From NCBI RefSeq assembly GCF_003586445.1, contig NZ_CP030028.1, forward strand, positions 1,688,501 through 1,752,500: DNA of 64,000 nt, given 5' to 3'. Shown here piece after piece: positions 45,595 to 55,773 of this stretch. Numbering within the stretch: the stretch's first letter is position 1; every line of letters begins with the position of its first letter. A program made the position numbers and the translations under genes. Under the pieces are notes generated by a model, which searched no databases, had not been told where the DNA came from, and saw only the letters and a list, made by a program, of their open reading frames with translations. The stretch comes from Bacillus sp. Y1. GTDB taxonomy: Bacteria > Bacillota > Bacilli > Bacillales > Cytobacillaceae.

Positions 45595-46461
45595 ATGGCG
45601 ACGTTTAAAGATTTTCGAAACAACGTGAAGCCTAACTGGTGTCCAGGCTGCGGCGATTTCTCTGTTCAAGCGGCAATTCAACGTGCTGCTGCTAATGTAG
45701 GGTTAGAGCCAGATAACTTAGCGGTTATTTCTGGTATCGGTTGCTCTGGACGTATTTCAGGATATATAAACTCTTACGGATTCCATTCCATTCATGGACG
45801 TTCTTTACCGATTGCTCAAGGGGTAAAAATGGCGAATCGTGATTTGACGGTTATTGCATCTGGGGGAGATGGAGATGGTTTCGCGATCGGAATGGGTCAT
45901 ACAATTCACTCTATCCGTCGAAACATCGATATCACTTACATCGTAATGGATAACCAAATTTACGGATTAACAAAGGGTCAAACATCCCCAAGATCGGCAG
46001 CAGGCTTCAAAACGAAGTCTACGCCACAAGGATCAATCGAACAGCCGATTTCTCCAATGGAAATGGCTTTAACTGCTGGTGCTACATTTGTGGCACAAAG
46101 CTTCTCTACAGACTTAAAAGACTTAACAGCGCTTATTGAAGCTGGTATTAAGCATAAAGGTTTCTCTTTAATCAACGTGTTTAGTCCATGTGTGACATAC
46201 AATAAAATCAACACATACGACTGGTTTAAGGAAAACCTAACAAAGCTTGCTGATGTTGAAGGCTATGATTCATCTAACCGTGAAATGGCGATGCAAACTC
46301 TAATGCAGCATAACGGATTAGTAACAGGCTTGATTTATCAAGATACAGAGCGTAAATCTTACCAGGAACTAATTAACGGTTACTCTGAAACACCTTTATC
46401 TCAGCATGACCTTCAATTAGATGAAGCTCATTTTAATAAATTAGTTTCCGAGTTTATGTAA
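45595..46461 (+). CDS. korB: 2-oxoacid:ferredoxin oxidoreductase, beta subunit
   Basis: The 288-residue thiamine-diphosphate-binding beta subunit. Cluster-binding cysteines appear in NWCPGCGDFS and GIGCSGRISGY, and the TPP motif in SGGDGDGFAIGMGHTIHSIR plus DNQIYGLTKGQTSP. It is cotranscribed with korA, with only three bases between them. A G+C-rich terminator follows. Confidence 0.92.
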   Translation: MATFKDFRNNVKPNWCPGCGDFSVQAAIQRAAANVGLEPDNLAVISGIGCSGRISGYINSYGFHSIHGRSLPIAQGVKMANRDLTVIASGGDGDGFAIGMGHTIHSIRRNIDITYIVMDNQIYGLTKGQTSPRSAAGFKTKSTPQGSIEQPISPMEMALTAGATFVAQSFSTDLKDLTALIEAGIKHKGFSLINVFSPCVTYNKINTYDWFKENLTKLADVEGYDSSNREMAMQTLMQHNGLVTGLIYQDTERKSYQELINGYSETPLSQHDLQLDEAHFNKLVSEFM

Positions 46462-46474
46462 GTTGGAATGAACA

Positions 46475-46506
46475 AGAAACCCCGAGAACATCTCGGGGTT
46501 TCTCTA
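46475..46506 (+). terminator. Strong hairpin terminator after korB
   Basis: AGAAACCCCGAGA (46475-46487) pairs perfectly with TCTCGGGGTTTCT (46491-46503) around a three-base loop. The following U-tract is imperfect (CTCTAT). Confidence 0.75.
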
Positions 46507-46528
46507 TGTGGTATATTTCTGGTGATTT

Positions 46529-46542
46529 GTGATAACTATCAC
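46529..46542 (+). other. Palindrome in the korB-miaB gap
   Basis: GTGATAACTATCAC has 6-bp arms with a two-base centre and is followed by a further GTGATA at about 46554. A protein-binding site is possible, but I cannot name one. Confidence 0.3.
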
Positions 46543-46619
46543 TTTCAATGAACGTGATAAGGGGTAAAATTATTTGCTGTAATGAATGAAACCGCTAACG
46601 AATGGTTAAGTTTTTTATA

Positions 46620-46648
46620 TTGTGTTCAGTTGTTCAACCATTTATACT
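46620..46648 (+). promoter_or_regulatory. Candidate promoter of miaB-ricA
   Basis: TTGTGT (46620-46625), 17 bases, TATACT (46643-46648). The -10 is good (five of six) and the -35 is weak. Confidence 0.4.
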
Positions 46649-46758
46649 TAACTAATGTGATTCATTCTACTATCAACGAACTAACTATACGAAAATAATA
46701 TTTTCGTTTGGTTGTATTTTTAAAATGTTTGATTATTGCAGTGAAAGGAGTAACATTT

Positions 46759-48306
46759 ATGAACGAAAAGCAACGATTAGAAAGTCAACAAGCAGTGCAG
46801 GAAGGTAATTCTTCGGACAAAAAATCCGCCAAGGATTACAGTAAATATTTTGAAACAGTATATACTCCACCATCGTTAAAAGACGCGAAAAAGCGTGGGA
46901 AAGAAGAAGTTACGTACCATAAGGATTTCTCACTTCCTGAAGAATTTAAAGGCATGGGACAAGGTCGTAAGTTTTATATTCGTACTTACGGCTGTCAAAT
47001 GAATGAGCATGATACAGAAGTAATGGCTGGTATTTTCATGGGGCTAGGCTATGAACCAACAGACTCTGTTGATGATGCAAATGTTATTTTATTAAATACT
47101 TGTGCGATCCGTGAGAATGCTGAAAACAAAGTGTTTGGTGAGCTGGGTCATCTTAAACATTTAAAGCAGCAAAACCCAGATGTATTAATCGGAGTTTGTG
47201 GCTGTATGTCTCAAGAGGAATCGGTAGTTAATAAAATCCTAAAAACATACCACCAAGTGGATATGATTTTTGGAACCCATAATATTCACCGCTTACCAAA
47301 TATCCTACACGAAGCTTACATGTCTAAGGAAATGGTTGTGGAAGTATGGTCTAAAGAAGGAGATATTATTGAGAACCTTCCGAAGATCCGCCGTGGAAAT
47401 ATTAAAGCATGGGTAAACATTATGTACGGATGTGATAAGTTCTGTACGTATTGTATCGTTCCATTTACTCGCGGAAAAGAGCGTAGCCGTCGTCCTGAAG
47501 ACATCATTCAAGAAGTTCGCCAGTTAGCAGCGCAAGGATATCAGGAAATTACTCTTCTTGGACAAAACGTAAATGCTTACGGAAAAGATTTTGAAGATAT
47601 GAATTACGGCTTAGGTGACTTAATGGATGAGATCCGTAAGATTGATATTCCACGTATTCGTTTTACAACGAGTCATCCGCGTGATTTTGACGATCACTTA
47701 ATTGAGGTACTTGCTAAGGGTGGAAACTTAGTTGAGCATATACACCTTCCAGTTCAATCTGGTTCTACAGAAGTACTAAAAATCATGGCTCGTAAGTACA
47801 CAAGAGAACAATACCTAGAGCTTGTTCGCAAAATTAAAGAAGCTATTCCTAATGCTTCTTTCACTACAGATATCATTGTAGGATATCCGAATGAAACGGA
47901 AGAACAATTCGAAGAAACGCTTTCCTTATACCGTGAAGTAGGATACGAATCTGCTTATACATTCATCTATTCTCCACGTGAAGGAACGCCAGCGGCTAAA
48001 ATGCAGGATAACGTTCCAATGGAAGTGAAGAAGGAACGTTTACAGCGATTAAACGCATTGGTAAATGAACTGTCAGCGGAAGCAATGAAGAAATATCATG
48101 GGGAAGTAGTGGAAGTATTAGTTGAAGGGGAAAGTAAAAACAACCCGGATGTACTTGCTGGCTACACTCGTAAAAGCAAGCTAGTAAACTTTGTTGGGCC
48201 AAAAACAGCAATTGGTAAGCTTGTAAAAGTAAAAATCACAGAAGCAAAAACATGGTCATTAAACGGGGAAATGGTGGAAGAAACTCAAAGTGTAGAGGTG
48301 AAATAA
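46759..48306 (+). CDS. miaB: tRNA-2-methylthio-N6-dimethylallyladenosine synthase MiaB
   Basis: A radical SAM methylthiotransferase that modifies i6A37 of tRNAs, acting after MiaA (encoded at 57092). The N-terminal UPF0004 domain supplies three Cys ([32 protein letters not shown]). The radical SAM motif is [17 protein letters not shown], and a TRAM domain ends the protein. From ATG 46759 it has 515 residues, near B. subtilis MiaB (509). AAAGGAG at 46744-46750 selects this start over an in-frame GTG 51 bases upstream. ricA follows without a gap. Confidence 0.96.
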   Translation: MNEKQRLESQQAVQEGNSSDKKSAKDYSKYFETVYTPPSLKDAKKRGKEEVTYHKDFSLPEEFKGMGQGRKFYIRTYGCQMNEHDTEVMAGIFMGLGYEPTDSVDDANVILLNTCAIRENAENKVFGELGHLKHLKQQNPDVLIGVCGCMSQEESVVNKILKTYHQVDMIFGTHNIHRLPNILHEAYMSKEMVVEVWSKEGDIIENLPKIRRGNIKAWVNIMYGCDKFCTYCIVPFTRGKERSRRPEDIIQEVRQLAAQGYQEITLLGQNVNAYGKDFEDMNYGLGDLMDEIRKIDIPRIRFTTSHPRDFDDHLIEVLAKGGNLVEHIHLPVQSGSTEVLKIMARKYTREQYLELVRKIKEAIPNASFTTDIIVGYPNETEEQFEETLSLYREVGYESAYTFIYSPREGTPAAKMQDNVPMEVKKERLQRLNALVNELSAEAMKKYHGEVVEVLVEGESKNNPDVLAGYTRKSKLVNFVGPKTAIGKLVKVKITEAKTWSLNGEMVEETQSVEVK

Positions 48307-48741
48307 ATGGCGAAGTACACAAAAGATGATATTATAGCACGTGCAAAAGAACTAGCTTCCATGATCGCGAGCACAGAAGAAGTAGATTTTTTTAAGAAAG
48401 CGGAAGCGCAAATTCATAGCAATGAAAAAGTAAGCTCTCTTATCTCGCAAATTAAAGGGTTGCAAAAGCAAGCTGTTAATTTGCAACACTATGGAAAAGC
48501 AGAAGCTCTTAAGAAAACAGAAGATAAAATTGCTTCTATTGAAGAAGAATTGGATTCTATCCCTGTAGTACAGGAATTTAAGCAATCACAAGTAGACGTA
48601 AATGAACTACTGCAATTAGTGGCTAACACCATCTCCAACAAAGTGACAGACGAAGTCATCTTGTCAACGGGCGGAAATGTCCTAAGTGGGGAAACCGGTG
48701 CAGAGGTTAACAATAAGAATCAGAGCTGTTCCCATCACTAA
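48307..48741 (+). CDS. ricA: RicA family regulator YmcA
   Basis: A 144-residue helical protein. In B. subtilis YmcA (RicA) forms a complex with YlbF and YaaT that carries iron-sulfur clusters, promotes sporulation, competence and biofilm, and influences RNase Y cleavage. MAKYTKDDIIARAKELASMI and the Lys/Glu-rich core match the family. A Cys near the C-terminus (NQSCSHH) is consistent with the cluster-binding tail. It starts one base after the miaB stop and ends at a strong terminator. Confidence 0.92.
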   Translation: MAKYTKDDIIARAKELASMIASTEEVDFFKKAEAQIHSNEKVSSLISQIKGLQKQAVNLQHYGKAEALKKTEDKIASIEEELDSIPVVQEFKQSQVDVNELLQLVANTISNKVTDEVILSTGGNVLSGETGAEVNNKNQSCSHH

Positions 48742-48754
48742 GATGAAGACTAAG

Positions 48755-48787
48755 AAGACCCTCGTTTGGGAAACGAGGGTCTTTTTT
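48755..48787 (+). terminator. Strong terminator after ricA
   Basis: AAGACCCTCGTTT (48755-48767) pairs with AAACGAGGGTCTT (48771-48783) around a three-base loop, then T to 48787. Confidence 0.93.
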
Positions 48788-48812
48788 GTATGCGACTCGG
48801 TTTTGAAGGGGA

Positions 48813-49227
48813 GTGAAGACTGGAAAGGGGTACAAATCTAGCCGAAAAGGTATTCATTGGAGTTATGAAGACCGAAACAGCTCGGAAATCCCGTTATAAC
48901 GTCCTTCTTCGGGCTTATGAAGGACAAAACTGATAGCGGGAGCATCTGCAACGTCTTTCATCAGTGTATGAAGGACAAAACTGGTAGTGAATCCAGCCAA
49001 AATGAAGTTCATCGAGCCAATGAAAATCAAAACCGTAACAGAATCTAATCAAAATGAAGTTCATCAAGCCAATGAGAATCAAAACCCTTAAAGAATCCAC
49101 TCAAAATGAAGTTCATTGAGCTTATGAAGATCAAAACCGTTAAAGAACCCAACCCAAATGAAGTTCATCAATGCAATGAAAATCAAAACCGTTAAAGAAT
49201 CCAAACCAACTGAAGTTCATTAACCTT
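48813..49227. repeat. 52-bp tandem repeat array, eight units, each junction forming a hairpin
   Basis: Eight consecutive units start at 48813, 48865, 48917, 48968, 49020, 49072, 49124 and 49176; all are 52 bp except one of 51. Units from 48968 onward are most alike (ATGAARATCAAAACCGTTAA type start, with AAGAATCC and TGAAGTTCAT later). Earlier units are more diverged. Each unit end and the next unit start form an inverted repeat TTCAT-N6/7-ATGAA, with the loop variable (CGAGCCA, CAAGCCA, TGAGCTT, CAATGCA). The period is not a multiple of three and no ORF follows it, so it is not coding. It lies after the ricA terminator. The rest of the gap (49228-49498) is AT/C-rich on this strand and holds the cotE promoter region. 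Confidence 0.85.
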
Positions 49228-49358
49228 AATAAACTATCCAGTAAAAAAACCGTCCAAAAACGATCTTCACCCTACAAATGACCAACCACACCCACCGTCA
49301 CATAGCCCTCAACCAATACAATATTCCATAGAATTCCCCAGCCCCCATATAATTCCTC

Positions 49359-49385
49359 ACCTTTTCTAGGTATTAGCATAGAATG
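49359..49385 (+). promoter_or_regulatory. Candidate SigK-type promoter of cotE
   Basis: AC at 49359-49360, 16 bases, CATAGAATG (49377-49385). The -10 differs at one base from CATANNNTA and the spacer is one base short of 17. In B. subtilis cotE is transcribed by SigE and then SigK. A SigE-like CATATAAT lies at 49346-49353 without a convincing -35. Confidence 0.4.
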
Positions 49386-49498
49386 CACTATATCCGCCAC
49401 CGAATGCCGAAAGAAATACAAACATGAAAAATATTATCACACTAGTCTAATGTCCCGCATAGGATGAAGTGAAAATGAATGAGGAGGGTTCGCTCGCA

Positions 49499-50038
49499 AT
49501 GGCAGATTACAGAGAGATTATTACAAAAGCGGTCGTAGCGAAAGGACGTAAGTTTACACAGTCTAACGATACGATTCGCCCGGATCACCAACCGACTAGC
49601 ATCCTTGGTTGCTGGATTATCAATCATACGTATGAAGCTAAAAAGGTTGGAAAAAAAGTCGAGATTCACGGCTACTATGACATTAACGTTTGGTACTCCT
49701 TTAATGATAATACAAGAACTGAAGTAGTAACTGCACGCGTTGACTATTGTGACGTCATTAAGTTAAAGTACCGCGATCCAGATTGCCATGATGACAACGA
49801 TGTTATTGCTCGTGTCGTTCAGCAGCCAAACTGCATAGAAGCTGTTATCTCACCGAACGGTAATGCAATTATCGTTCACGTGGAAAGAGAGTTTCTTGTA
49901 GAAGTAATTGGGGAAACAGTGGTTTGTGTAGCTGTTTACGATAATTGTGACTGCGACGACGACTGGGGATTAGATGTCGAAGACGAAGAGTTTGAAGATT
50001 TGAATCCAGATTTCCTAATCTGTGATGAAGAAGAGTAA
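49499..50038 (+). CDS. cotE: Outer spore coat morphogenetic protein CotE
   Basis: The scaffold that directs assembly of the outer spore coat. The 179 residues match CotE (about 181). They start [20 protein letters not shown] and include [20 protein letters not shown] and the very acidic C-terminus ([20 protein letters not shown]). GAGGAGGG at 49481-49488 selects ATG 49499; the frame is open back to 49469 but those ten codons precede the ribosome binding site. The protein is mother-cell specific. Terminator follows, separating it from mutS. Confidence 0.95.
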   Translation: MADYREIITKAVVAKGRKFTQSNDTIRPDHQPTSILGCWIINHTYEAKKVGKKVEIHGYYDINVWYSFNDNTRTEVVTARVDYCDVIKLKYRDPDCHDDNDVIARVVQQPNCIEAVISPNGNAIIVHVEREFLVEVIGETVVCVAVYDNCDCDDDWGLDVEDEEFEDLNPDFLICDEEE

Positions 50039-50043
50039 TGGCG

Positions 50044-50072
50044 AACTAGGAAGGTTTTACTTCCTAGTTTTT
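50044..50072 (+). terminator. Intrinsic terminator after cotE
   Basis: AACTAGGAAG (50044-50053) pairs with CTTCCTAGTT (50060-50069), then T to 50072. Confidence 0.85.
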
Positions 50073-50175
50073 CTTTGTGGCTGATATTTACAGCTTCCAA
50101 AAAACCTTTCCCTTCATTCTTTATGTTATAATAATGATCAGAGTGAAAGATAGAAATTGGGTTTTGGAGGATTGT

Positions 50176-52770
50176 ATGGCTACATATACGCCGATGATAC
50201 AGCAATATTTAAAGGTAAAGGCAGAGTATCAGGATGCCTTTTTATTTTTTCGTCTTGGGGATTTTTACGAGATGTTTTTTGATGACGCCGTCAAGGCTTC
50301 ACAGGTACTAGAAATTACACTAACTAGCAGAGATGGTGGGTCTCTGGATCGTATCCCTATGTGTGGGGTTCCTTACCATGCTGCTCCTCAATATATTGAA
50401 CAGTTAATTGAAAAAGGATTTAAAGTCGCGATTTGTGAACAAACGGAAGATCCGAAGCAGGCAAAAGGTGTAGTTCGGAGAGATGTAGTTCAGTTAATCA
50501 CTCCTGGAACAATGATGGAAGGAAGAGGACTGAATGAAAGAGAAAACAATTATTTAGCGACCATCTCTAAGTTCTCCGATGATCAGTATGGGTTTGCGGT
50601 GAGTGATCTGACTACAGGGGAATCTCAAGTAACCATCACAAAGAGCATGGATGAAGTTCTAAATGAACTCGCAACATCTGGTGCTCGTGAGGTCGTCATT
50701 TCTGCTTCTCATTCGGATGAGCTGCAGAAAAAAATTCGTGAGCGAGGTCAAGTGACCCTTTCAATGGAAGAAGATATTCAAAGTTATTCTTCGTTTGAAG
50801 CTCTTTTGTCACACTTAACCAATGATGAGCTTAAGCAGACGACCGCAAGATTATTTAATTACTTATATCGAACACAAAAAAGATCGCTTGATCATCTTCA
50901 GGCTGTTCGGTTTTATACAGTAGATCAATATATGAAAATAGATTATTACTCGAAACGTAATCTCGAGTTAACAGAAACGATTCGATCGAAAGGCAAAAAA
51001 GGCTCTCTCCTATGGCTACTAGATGAAACAAAAACGGCGATGGGAAGCAGAATGCTCAAGTCATGGGTCGATCGTCCACTTATCAATCAGCAACAAATCG
51101 AGCTTCGCCATTCTGTTGTAGATACGCTTGTTAGTTATTATTTTGAACGCCAAGAAATCCGTGAAAAGCTAACGGAAGTTTATGATCTAGAGCGCCTAGC
51201 AGGACGGATTGCATTTGGTAATGTGAATGCAAGAGATCTCATACAGTTAAAAAAATCGCTTCTACAAATTCCGTTATTAAAAAGTATGGTTGAGAATTTA
51301 CCAAACGAAGCAACGAAACGTTTAGCAGACAAGCTTGAACCATGCGAAGAAATAACCGATTTATTAGAAACAGCGATTGTTGACAATCCACCGCTTTCAA
51401 TTAAAGAGGGAAATATCATTTCCGACGGGTACAATGAAGAACTTGATCGCTACCGTTATGCGAGTCGAAATGGAAAGCAGTGGATTGCCGAGCTTGAAAA
51501 AGAAGAGCGTGAGAAAACGGGAATCAAATCGCTTAAAATCGGATACAACCGTGTGTTTGGTTATTATATTGAAGTGACTCGTGCGAATCTTTCCTTATTA
51601 AAAGAAGGTCAGTACGAAAGAAAGCAAACACTCGCAAACGCTGAACGCTTTATTACACCGGATTTAAAAGAAAAAGAGACATTGATTTTAGAAGCGGAAG
51701 AAAAAAGTACAGAGCTTGAGTATGAGTTGTTTACAACCATTCGTGAGTATGTAAAGGAATATATTCCACATATACAAAGATTGGCTAAGGTCGTAAGTGA
51801 ACTGGACGTTCTGCAATGTTTTGCAGAAATTAGTGAAGCACGATATTACACAAAGCCAAGCTTTACTACTGACAGACAATTGGTGATTAAAAATGGTCGT
51901 CATCCGGTTGTTGAAAAGGTTATGAATGCTCAGGAATACGTACCAAACGACTGCCATATGGGGGAAGAGCGAGAAGTTCTATTAATTACTGGACCGAATA
52001 TGTCTGGGAAAAGTACGTACATGAGACAAATTGCGCTCACTTCGATTCTTGCTCAGATTGGCTGTTATGTTCCGGCAGATGAGGCCAAGCTCCCAATCTT
52101 TGATCAAGTGTTTACGAGAATTGGAGCAGCAGATGATTTAATTTCTGGACAAAGTACGTTTATGGTGGAAATGCTTGAAGCAAAAAATGCCATCGTTAAT
52201 GCAACCAAAAATAGTTTAATTCTATTTGATGAAATCGGGCGAGGAACCTCGACCTACGATGGAATGGCGTTAGCACAGTCAATCATTGAGTATATTCATG
52301 AACGAATTGAGGCGAAAACGTTATTCTCGACTCATTACCATGAATTAACCATTCTCGAAGAGCAGCTTCCGATGTTAAAGAACGTCCATGTAAGCGCGAT
52401 TGAGCAAAATGGAAAAGTGGTGTTCCTTCATAAAATCAAAGAGGGAGCAGCTGATAAGAGCTACGGAATTCACGTGGCAGAGCTAGCGGAGCTACCAAAG
52501 GAACTGATTGCTCGTGCGAATGAAATTTTAAAAGCATTAGAGTCAGGTGACAACACAACTGCCAAAGAAGAAAAGAAAGTAGTACCGAATAAGGTGTCAG
52601 AAGATGCTCAACTGTCATTTTTTGATGAACCAAAGATTGAAGCAAAAGCAAACCTATCATCGAAGGAAAAGAAGACACTTGAGTCTTTGAAATCGTTAAA
52701 TATATTAGAAATGACTCCTATGCAGGCTTTTAATATTTTATTTGATCTTCATAAGCAGGCAAAGAGCTAA
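50176..52770 (+). CDS. mutS: DNA mismatch repair protein MutS
   Basis: Recognises mismatches and recruits MutL. The mismatch-binding F-x-E motif is in [11 protein letters not shown] near residue 30. The ATPase has Walker [14 protein letters not shown] near residue 605 and Walker [17 protein letters not shown], with FSTHYHEL after it. The 864 residues match B. subtilis MutS (858). The ATG at 50176 has GGAGG at 50166-50170; an upstream in-frame extension to 50077 is rejected. The C-terminus contains QLSFF, which fits a beta-clamp-binding motif. mutL follows after 21 bases. Confidence 0.97.
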   Translation: MATYTPMIQQYLKVKAEYQDAFLFFRLGDFYEMFFDDAVKASQVLEITLTSRDGGSLDRIPMCGVPYHAAPQYIEQLIEKGFKVAICEQTEDPKQAKGVVRRDVVQLITPGTMMEGRGLNERENNYLATISKFSDDQYGFAVSDLTTGESQVTITKSMDEVLNELATSGAREVVISASHSDELQKKIRERGQVTLSMEEDIQSYSSFEALLSHLTNDELKQTTARLFNYLYRTQKRSLDHLQAVRFYTVDQYMKIDYYSKRNLELTETIRSKGKKGSLLWLLDETKTAMGSRMLKSWVDRPLINQQQIELRHSVVDTLVSYYFERQEIREKLTEVYDLERLAGRIAFGNVNARDLIQLKKSLLQIPLLKSMVENLPNEATKRLADKLEPCEEITDLLETAIVDNPPLSIKEGNIISDGYNEELDRYRYASRNGKQWIAELEKEEREKTGIKSLKIGYNRVFGYYIEVTRANLSLLKEGQYERKQTLANAERFITPDLKEKETLILEAEEKSTELEYELFTTIREYVKEYIPHIQRLAKVVSELDVLQCFAEISEARYYTKPSFTTDRQLVIKNGRHPVVEKVMNAQEYVPNDCHMGEEREVLLITGPNMSGKSTYMRQIALTSILAQIGCYVPADEAKLPIFDQVFTRIGAADDLISGQSTFMVEMLEAKNAIVNATKNSLILFDEIGRGTSTYDGMALAQSIIEYIHERIEAKTLFSTHYHELTILEEQLPMLKNVHVSAIEQNGKVVFLHKIKEGAADKSYGIHVAELAELPKELIARANEILKALESGDNTTAKEEKKVVPNKVSEDAQLSFFDEPKIEAKANLSSKEKKTLESLKSLNILEMTPMQAFNILFDLHKQAKS

Positions 52771-52791
52771 ACATCTCAGGGAGGTGAGACG

Positions 52792-54651
52792 ATGGGGAAA
52801 ATCATTCAATTAGATGATCGACTATCGAATAAAATTGCTGCCGGAGAAGTGGTTGAACGACCGGCGTCTGTTGTAAAAGAACTTGTTGAAAATGCAATTG
52901 ATGCAGGTAGTACTGTGATTGAAGTAGAGGTTGAGGAAGCGGGATTAGGTAAAATTCGAATACTCGACAACGGTGACGGTATTTCAGAAGAAGATGTACT
53001 AATGGCGTTTCAGCGTCACGCGACTAGTAAAATAAAAAACGATGATGATTTGTTTCGAATCCGAACACTTGGGTTTCGTGGAGAAGCATTGCCAAGTATC
53101 GCTTCGGTAAGTCGTTTTGAAATGAAAACATCAACGGGTGAGGTTGGTTCAAGAGTCGTATTTGAGGGTGGAGTTTTGCAGGTTCATGAAGCAGCGGCTG
53201 CCAGAAAAGGAACCGACATTATTGTTACGGACCTTTTCTTCAACACGCCTGCCCGCTTAAAATATTTGAAGACCGTTCACACGGAGCTTGGGAATATTAC
53301 CGATATTATGAACCGTCTTGCGCTAAGCCATCCTGAAATTTCGTTTCGCCTGATTCATAATGATCGAAAGCTCCTTCACACCACTGGAAACGGTGATGTC
53401 CGTCAAGTATTAGCTGCCATTTATGGAGTAAACATCGTGAAGAAAATGGTTCCTATTACAGCTACCTCACTAGATTATAAGGTAACAGGTTGGATTGCTC
53501 TTCCTGAAATTACGAGGGCTTCAAGGAACTATATATCTACCATGATTAATGGGCGGTTTATAAAAAACTATCCTCTAGTAAAAGCAGTACAGGAAGGTTA
53601 TCATACATTATTACCAATTGGCCGTTATCCAATTGTTTTATTGTCAGTCGAAATGGATCCCATTTTAGTAGATGTGAATGTGCATCCGTCTAAGATGGAA
53701 GTGCGTTTAAGTAAGGAGCAAGAGTTAAACCAGCTCGTTACAGACGTGATTAAAAAGGTATTTAAAAGTCAAGAGCTTATTCCTTCAGGATTTATTCAAC
53801 AGGAGAAAAAAGAAAAGCCACCATCGGAGCAAACCTTTCTCGAGCTTGATCATGTGGTGGAAAAAGAGATCCCAGTTGAAAGAGCCATTTTTAAAGAGTC
53901 CACATTAAGAGAACCTAATAGAACGGAAAGAGTGAAAGAACTTATTCAAAGACCTGTTTCCGTGGTAAAAGAAGAATCCCTTGCTCCTATTAGGACGGAA
54001 TCTGTTACGGTGGTTGAGATAGAAGAGGAATTCGTAACTGAAACAGATTTCCTTCAAGAATCAAAATTAAGAGTTCCTCCATTTTATCCAATCGGCCAAA
54101 TGCATGGGACGTATATTCTAGCTCAAAATGAAAAAGGGCTTTATATTATTGATCAGCATGCGGCACAGGAAAGAATCAAATATGAGTACTTCCGTGAAAA
54201 GGTGGGAGATGTTCAAAGTGAGCTTCAAGAGTTACTCGTACCGATAACGCTAGAGTATTCTACTGATGAAGCGCTAAAGATTATGGAACATCAACACGAG
54301 TTAGAGAGAGTGGGTGTGTTCTTAGAGCCGTTTGGACACAACAGCTTTATTCTTCGCTCACATCCACAGTGGCTCCCAAAAGGGGAAGAGAAAGAGCTTA
54401 TGGAGGAAATGATTGAGCAGCTTTTACACATGAAAAAGGTCGATATTCATAAACTGCGTGAAGAAGCGGCCATCATGATGAGCTGTAAGGCCTCCATAAA
54501 AGCAAACCATCATTTGCGGCAGGATGAAATCCAGGCCCTGTTAGATGAGCTGCGATCTACTTCAGATCCGTTTACCTGTCCGCATGGAAGACCAATTATT
54601 ATTCATTATTCTACCTATGAAATGGAAAAAATGTTTAAACGTGTAATGTAA
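52792..54651 (+). CDS. mutL: DNA mismatch repair endonuclease MutL
   Basis: A GHKL ATPase with a C-terminal nicking endonuclease. ATPase motifs are [19 protein letters not shown] and [10 protein letters not shown]. The endonuclease metal motif [14 protein letters not shown] and the later CPHGRP are both present, as in bacteria without MutH. An acidic variable linker covers about residues 335-430. It has 619 residues. GGGAGGTGA precedes the ATG, and it is cotranscribed with mutS. Confidence 0.97.
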   Translation: MGKIIQLDDRLSNKIAAGEVVERPASVVKELVENAIDAGSTVIEVEVEEAGLGKIRILDNGDGISEEDVLMAFQRHATSKIKNDDDLFRIRTLGFRGEALPSIASVSRFEMKTSTGEVGSRVVFEGGVLQVHEAAAARKGTDIIVTDLFFNTPARLKYLKTVHTELGNITDIMNRLALSHPEISFRLIHNDRKLLHTTGNGDVRQVLAAIYGVNIVKKMVPITATSLDYKVTGWIALPEITRASRNYISTMINGRFIKNYPLVKAVQEGYHTLLPIGRYPIVLLSVEMDPILVDVNVHPSKMEVRLSKEQELNQLVTDVIKKVFKSQELIPSGFIQQEKKEKPPSEQTFLELDHVVEKEIPVERAIFKESTLREPNRTERVKELIQRPVSVVKEESLAPIRTESVTVVEIEEEFVTETDFLQESKLRVPPFYPIGQMHGTYILAQNEKGLYIIDQHAAQERIKYEYFREKVGDVQSELQELLVPITLEYSTDEALKIMEHQHELERVGVFLEPFGHNSFILRSHPQWLPKGEEKELMEEMIEQLLHMKKVDIHKLREEAAIMMSCKASIKANHHLRQDEIQALLDELRSTSDPFTCPHGRPIIIHYSTYEMEKMFKRVM

Positions 54652-54652
54652 G

Positions 54653-54679
54653 AACTGGGTTCAATAGAATCCAGTTTTT
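54653..54679 (+). terminator. Intrinsic terminator after mutL
   Basis: AACTGGGTTC (54653-54662) pairs with GAATCCAGTT (54667-54676), with one G-U pair, then T to 54679. Confidence 0.8.
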
Positions 54680-54798
54680 CTTTTTGGTTATTGGAGTAAT
54701 TTTACACAAAAAGGGCAAAAATAAGAAAAGTGTCGAACAAATTGTATAGCATGCGCATCGATTATCCTATATATTGAAGGTAGAAAGGGGGAGGATGA

Positions 54799-55245
54799 AT
54801 GTTTGTTTTTGGATTGCTAACGACAATTCTTCCGGTTGTGATCGTTATTTTTGCCATTGCTTATATTGCGAAAAACAAAAACAAGGAGGATGAAGAAACC
54901 ATGATACGGCACTTATACACATATTTAGTTTTATTTGCAACCTTAATGATGGTCATCGGTGGTGGAATTTCTATATTTATGGCTACTGCTGACTTAGTGA
55001 GCCCAGCAGGATATTACCAGAGTTTTTCTGACTACGAAATGATGCGAGAGAGCGAAAAGGTAGGAGGAAACACTCAAATTAGCGAGGAAGAGCTACGCGC
55101 CGATTATGAACAAGTGGTGGAAGATGAAAAATCGAGAATTAGAGAAAATGCCAAAAACCAAATTATTAAAAGCTTAGGCTTTATTGTTATTCCTCTTCCG
55201 ATATTTATTTACTTTAACAGAATGAGAAAAAAGCATGTTGAGTAA
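54799..55245 (+). CDS. Uncharacterised membrane protein with three predicted helices
   Basis: I do not recognise this 148-residue protein. Hydrophobic segments lie at about residues 3-23, 40-65 and 122-138. Between the second and third there is a charged, largely helical soluble part (SEEELRADYEQVVEDEKSRI). A helix-rich cytoplasmic or outer loop with a basic tail (RMRKKHVE) is consistent with a small integral membrane protein. GGGGGAGGATGA precedes the ATG. It is flanked by terminators and so is probably expressed alone. Its place between mutL and miaA, next to a coat-like gene, hints at a sporulation role, which is only a guess. Confidence 0.7.
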   Translation: MFVFGLLTTILPVVIVIFAIAYIAKNKNKEDEETMIRHLYTYLVLFATLMMVIGGGISIFMATADLVSPAGYYQSFSDYEMMRESEKVGGNTQISEEELRADYEQVVEDEKSRIRENAKNQIIKSLGFIVIPLPIFIYFNRMRKKHVE

Positions 55246-55271
55246 AGCTCCTTTTTTTAGGGGCTTTTTTT
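55244..55271 (+). terminator. Intrinsic terminator after the 148-residue membrane protein gene
   Basis: AAAGCTCC (55244-55251) pairs with GGGGCTTT (55260-55267), one G-U pair, then T to 55271. Confidence 0.75.
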
Positions 55272-55315
55272 GTGCCTAATTAACCGAGATATATACCCGT
55301 TTTTTGGGTTAAGTA

Positions 55316-55324
55316 CATATAGTA
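55316..55324 (+). promoter_or_regulatory. SigK-like -10 element before the Gly/Tyr-rich coat-like gene
   Basis: CATATAGTA fits the SigK -10 consensus CATANNNTA exactly, 38 bases before the start codon. The nearest AC is 19 bases upstream rather than 17, so the -35 is unclear. Confidence 0.4.
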
Positions 55325-55361
55325 TCATGTATAAAACTTAGAAGAAAAAGGGGAATGCCAA

Positions 55362-55769
55362 TTGAAACGAGGAATGAGAAGACCTTTCCCTTTCGGTATG
55401 GGGAATATTGGTGGATATCCAAACTACAATCCGTTTTCCCAATTTGATAGTTTTGGATATCCTGATGCAAAATACTATGGATTTGAAGATCAGGTGCCAA
55501 GCAAGGTCGGTTTCGGAGGTTCCAATTATAGTCCATTTTTTGGCTATGGAGCACCAAGCTTCGGTCATTCAGGCTATGGATATCCTTCTCCCTACGGAGG
55601 GCCTGGATTTACTCCTGGGTTTGGAGGCGGATACGGCTTAGGTTATGGTGGTGGTCCTGGAATGGGATATGGTGGAGGGATTAGTCCGCTCGGTGCTGGA
55701 TTACTTGGGTTTGGTGCGGGGTTGCTCGGTGGAGCTCTTTTTGATAATAAAGGTCGATGGTACTATTAA
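55362..55769 (+). CDS. Gly/Tyr/Phe-rich probable spore coat protein
   Basis: A 135-residue low-complexity protein. After MKRGMRRPFPFGMGNIGGYP it contains repeated GYG, GGG and PSFG/SPYG-type segments, ending in a Gly/Leu-rich part (GAGLLGFGAGLLGGALFD) and RWYY. Such composition is typical of cross-linked spore coat proteins. The TTG start at 55362 follows AAAGGGGA. A SigK-like -10 upstream and the position between mutL and miaA, where B. subtilis has the coat gene ymaG, support a coat role. I cannot assign orthology. Confidence 0.65.
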   Translation: MKRGMRRPFPFGMGNIGGYPNYNPFSQFDSFGYPDAKYYGFEDQVPSKVGFGGSNYSPFFGYGAPSFGHSGYGYPSPYGGPGFTPGFGGGYGLGYGGGPGMGYGGGISPLGAGLLGFGAGLLGGALFDNKGRWYY

Positions 55770-55773
55770 AGAT

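Noticed and set aside
48915..49100. 61-codon - strand frame across the 52-bp repeats
   Set aside because: The period is not a multiple of three, so repeated units are read in different frames, and no ribosome binding site is present.
48813..49227. CRISPR array
   Set aside because: The units are contiguous tandem repeats with no unique spacers of constant length between identical repeats, and there are no cas genes.
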